From positions 9,992,134 through 10,056,133 of the forward strand of contig CM055618.1 of assembly GCA_029379385.1 (NCBI GenBank): a stretch of 64,000 bases of DNA. The letters run 5' to 3'. The translations under genes were made by a program, and so were the position numbers. Positions 61,351 through 64,000 of this stretch are shown one piece after another; position 1 is the stretch's first letter; each line of letters starts with the position of its first letter. This DNA is from Quillaja saponaria (taxonomy: Eukaryota; Streptophyta; Magnoliopsida; Fabales; Quillajaceae). The notes below the pieces were generated by a model that saw only the letters and a program-made list of their open reading frames with translations, ran no database searches and had not been told where the DNA came from.

Positions 61351-63382
61351 TTATTCAAAATCTTCACTGAATATCCGCTCTCTTGCTTCACTTGCCTGCA
61401 AATTAAGACAATCCAGAAATAAGAACCTTCAAACAGGAAGTCCTATGGGAAAAAACTGTTGCAGATATATGTAGTTTGAGATGCTATGTTTCTAAATATT
61501 GCAAGGAATATCTCCCTAGATTTAACTTTCTGATGAAACTTTAATTAGATAATGTATAGTTTGATACTAAATCTTTGAATTCCTTGGATTTCTAGAAAAG
61601 CATTCAACCTTAATCAATATGTTGAACGGGTTGCTGATTTAAACAGTAAGTACTGAAACAGTGCTAATGAGAGTCTTGGCCATGTAAAGTAAAGAGCCTT
61701 AAAGACATAAGAGATAAGAGGGCAAACCCGTTTTTCCTAATTTGTACAACTTGTTATAAGAGTCAGCAGAGCAGTTTGACAAAAAGCACCAATTTGTATT
61801 CCAATCCAGAGGCCCTTCCCTCTCAACTGTACCCAAAAACCCAATGCGGCAGCAATAGGAATTCCACAAAGATAGAATGCCACAAGGTTCACATATGCCC
61901 CTACTTTCTGCCATCCACATCCCCTAACAATACCTGTATAGAGAAAATACTAGAAATAATTTAACAGCTCAAAAAATCAAATACATGGCATATATATAGA
62001 GAAGTTATTATCCACTTAAACAGCATAGGAAATAAAATGTTAACCTGAAAGTACACCATGTAAGTTGTCCAATATTACAGACAGACATAGAAGAGGAGCC
62101 ATATTGGTAACATAATCTACCACATCCTTCTCATTGCTGAAAATATAACCAAAAACATGCCGGCAGGCAAAAAGGGTTGAGCTGATCATAATTGCCTCTA
62201 AGACTGTAAGAGTCATCACAGCATAGACAGATATCCGTGCTGCTCGTGGATTCCCAGCTCCTAACTCATTGGCAACTCTAGTGCTGAGCATGCCCACCCC
62301 AAAAAACAACATAGAGATAAAATGATTATTACTTTATTTTGTGAAGAAATGATTGCATATTATCAACGAATTCTCTTTGCCCAACATTGCTTAATAATTG
62401 AATTACTTGATATACACGAATTGTGTATATGTTGATTCTTTTTTGTACGCACCTTGCTGCTGCCCCTATAGCTTCTGGTATAGTGTAGATTGTTGTCGTG
62501 GTCGATAAACTGTTCAAGAGAAAATAAAATTTAATTTGTCATACCACTAGGGTACGTAGAGATCATTATGCAATTGCAATAACAGATGTCATACAGTTTT
62601 CAGAAGATTTCATGTTTTTTTTTTTTTTTGTCGGAAACATAGAAAACATACCATATGGACAATACTGAAGTTTCAAGCTCTGGATTTGGTAAGAGACCGG
62701 ACAGCAAGGTAAGCAGCTCGAACGACCACCACTCAAAGCTAAACCATTAGCAACATGTAAAATACAAGAGAAGAAAGAAATTAACAAACAGAAAATAAAG
62801 AGTTAAGTCTTCTTTAAAAAGACGAGGATATATTTACCAAATCATTCCAGCAGAAGGAATAGCAAAGCGAAAGAATTCTCCAACCCCATGGAATAGCTCA
62901 AAGGAAAGTGGAGCACGGGTTTTTGCACAGGCAGTAGAGTATTTCATATATAATCCCAGTAAAATCACATTCAACCAATATGAAGTACCAATAGCATATG
63001 CTGCTCCAATGTTACCTATTCCAGACTTAAAAACTAATGTCCAACAGAAAGCTATGTGGAAAAAAAGCGTGACAGTAGAACTCATGAGCAGAGGAAATAT
63101 CAAACTTTGCATGAGAAAATATCGAACCAGAGCTTGAAGATTGGCATAAGCAAAGAGAGCAGGGATGAGGGATACTGCAAACTTGCTAGCTTCATGTGAA
63201 ATTTGAGGGTCTTGACCAAGAAAAGCTAGTAGCTTCCCCATGTAGATCCACATGAGAGACAGAGGGAGACAAGCTAAACTAAGGGAGAAGATAGCAGTAT
63301 AGATTCGAGTTCCAAATTTTTCATATTGCTGTGCTCCATAGTATTGCCCACAGAGAGTTTCCAGCGCGCATGACATTCCAAA
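61351..63382 (-). CDS. DTX: MATE/DETOXIFICATION transporter, gene D (exons 2-7; exon 1 not in window)
   Basis: Exons 63382-62838, 62738-62652, 62509-62453, 62283-62045, 61933-61728 and 61395-61351 have the same lengths and phases as gene C (545, 87, 57, 239, 206) and intact splice sites. Motifs: [41 protein letters not shown]. It is very close to gene C. A TAG replaces TGG at 61737-61739, just after the final helix (LITSCTN-stop), so the protein loses only a short cytosolic tail and could still work. Exon 7 would itself end early (FSEDFE, stop). Exon 1 should lie beyond 64000. Part of intron 1 is inverted relative to gene C. With an exon 1 like that of C, the product would be about 457 residues. 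Functional gene or very young pseudogene. Confidence 0.8.
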
Positions 63383-63586
63383 CTAAAGAATAAAAGATCC
63401 AATTAGTTATAAGGAAAAATCCATAGCTGCAAAAACGTAGCTCACCATATATTTTTCCTTTCATTTTCAGTTGAAAACTTATTCTTTCCTCTTTATTGTC
63501 CATGAATAGTTTCGCCCTTTTCCTTCTAGTAAATCACATATGAGAACAATACCTTGTGAAAGTGGCAAATTCTGCTGTTTATGTTT

Positions 63587-63873
63587 TAAATCTTACCTTA
63601 ATACCTCATTTGATGAATTGAATCATTTCTAGCTTAATCTAAATCATTTTTGCACTTCAAAATGAAACACCTAAGTGACTGGTATCCATGTTTCTGTATG
63701 TTGTAGACCACCAAAAATTTACATGTTACAAACTATTCCTCACTATATATAGTTCCTTTTCTGATTTACTTTAAGAAAAACTGAACCAGTGACCTATATC
63801 AATCCAAACTTGATTATACATAATAAAAAATATTATGATATTGATATAAGAAAATAATGCGTGCAACTTATTT
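63587..63873. other. Intron 1 segment inverted relative to gene C
   Basis: Reads as the reverse complement of 41628-41912 in gene C: for example 'gaccaccaaaaatttaca' at 63708-63725 versus 'ttttggtggtctgcaac' at 41790-41806, and 'gtgcaactta' at 63861 versus 'taagttgcac' at 41634. The flanking sequence to the left (up to 'tgtttatgttt') is collinear in both genes. Confidence 0.88.
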
Positions 63874-64000
63874 TAACTAATAACAGACATATTTGACATC
63901 TTGACTGATGAATAAAGTTACCAGACAAGATCCAAAAACCAAGTTGTGTGGGAGAGAACTGGATTGGTAACTTAATCAACCAATCTGTGAAATCAAAAGA
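63874..64000. other. Window edge, unassigned
   Basis: 127 bases with no match to gene C intron 1 and no coding sequence. Confidence 0.4.

Overview
The window is plant nuclear DNA, almost certainly from a eudicot. It is AT-rich, its genes carry GT-AG introns, and it is full of plant-type transposons (LINEs, hAT and mariner-like MITEs, LTR elements, and a tRNA-derived SINE of the Au type). The protein-coding genes belong to families well known in plants. I cannot assign a genus from sequence alone, and I see no prokaryotic or organellar features.

Left part (1-12 kb): the minus strand carries most of an ALIX gene (BRO1-domain ESCRT-associated protein). Exons 1-6 are recognisable and intact, and the proline-rich C-terminus lies beyond the left edge. 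Its introns hold a 5'-truncated L1-type LINE with an 18-bp target-site duplication, a 1.05-kb non-autonomous hAT element with an 8-bp duplication, a mariner-like MITE and a small coding-less LTR element (TRIM-like).

Middle part (14-24 kb), plus strand: the last exon of an uncharacterised Lys/Ser/His-rich nuclear-type protein, then an ASF1 (histone H3-H4 chaperone) gene copy. A (GT)n(AT)n microsatellite inside the second ASF1 exon and further frame breaks make it look like a pseudogene. A foldback MITE and AT-rich DNA follow.

Right part (24.5-64 kb): a tandem cluster of MATE/DETOXIFICATION (DTX) efflux transporter genes in two orientations and two sequence types. Two plus-strand copies (A, 24.5-27.1 kb; B, 29.4-31.9 kb) are tandem duplicates, each broken by different small indels. 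One minus-strand gene (C, 39.3-42.6 kb) is intact in all seven exons and predicts 480 residues. A second minus-strand gene (D, 61.4-63.4 kb) has its first exon outside the window, if it has one, and a stop codon just after the last membrane helix. A third minus-strand copy (55.7-57.0 kb) has lost exons 1-3. Shorter relics lie at 38.4, 50.9, 51.1, 53.9-54.9 and 59.6-60.5 kb. The minus-strand cluster is a repeated module (relic + gene), and two modules share the same RTE-LINE junction, so the LINE was copied along with the genes. The spaces are filled with a Copia fragment, an LTR element containing a nested solo LTR, and an Au-like SINE.

Functionally, ALIX (endosomal sorting), the charged nuclear protein and ASF1 (chromatin) are unrelated neighbours. 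The MATE cluster is a typical birth-and-death family array in which gene C is the clearest working member. I did not find an undescribed biological system. The unusual signals are structural: coding-exon microsatellite disruption, different lesions in twin genes, module duplication, an intron inversion between paralogs, and nested transposons.
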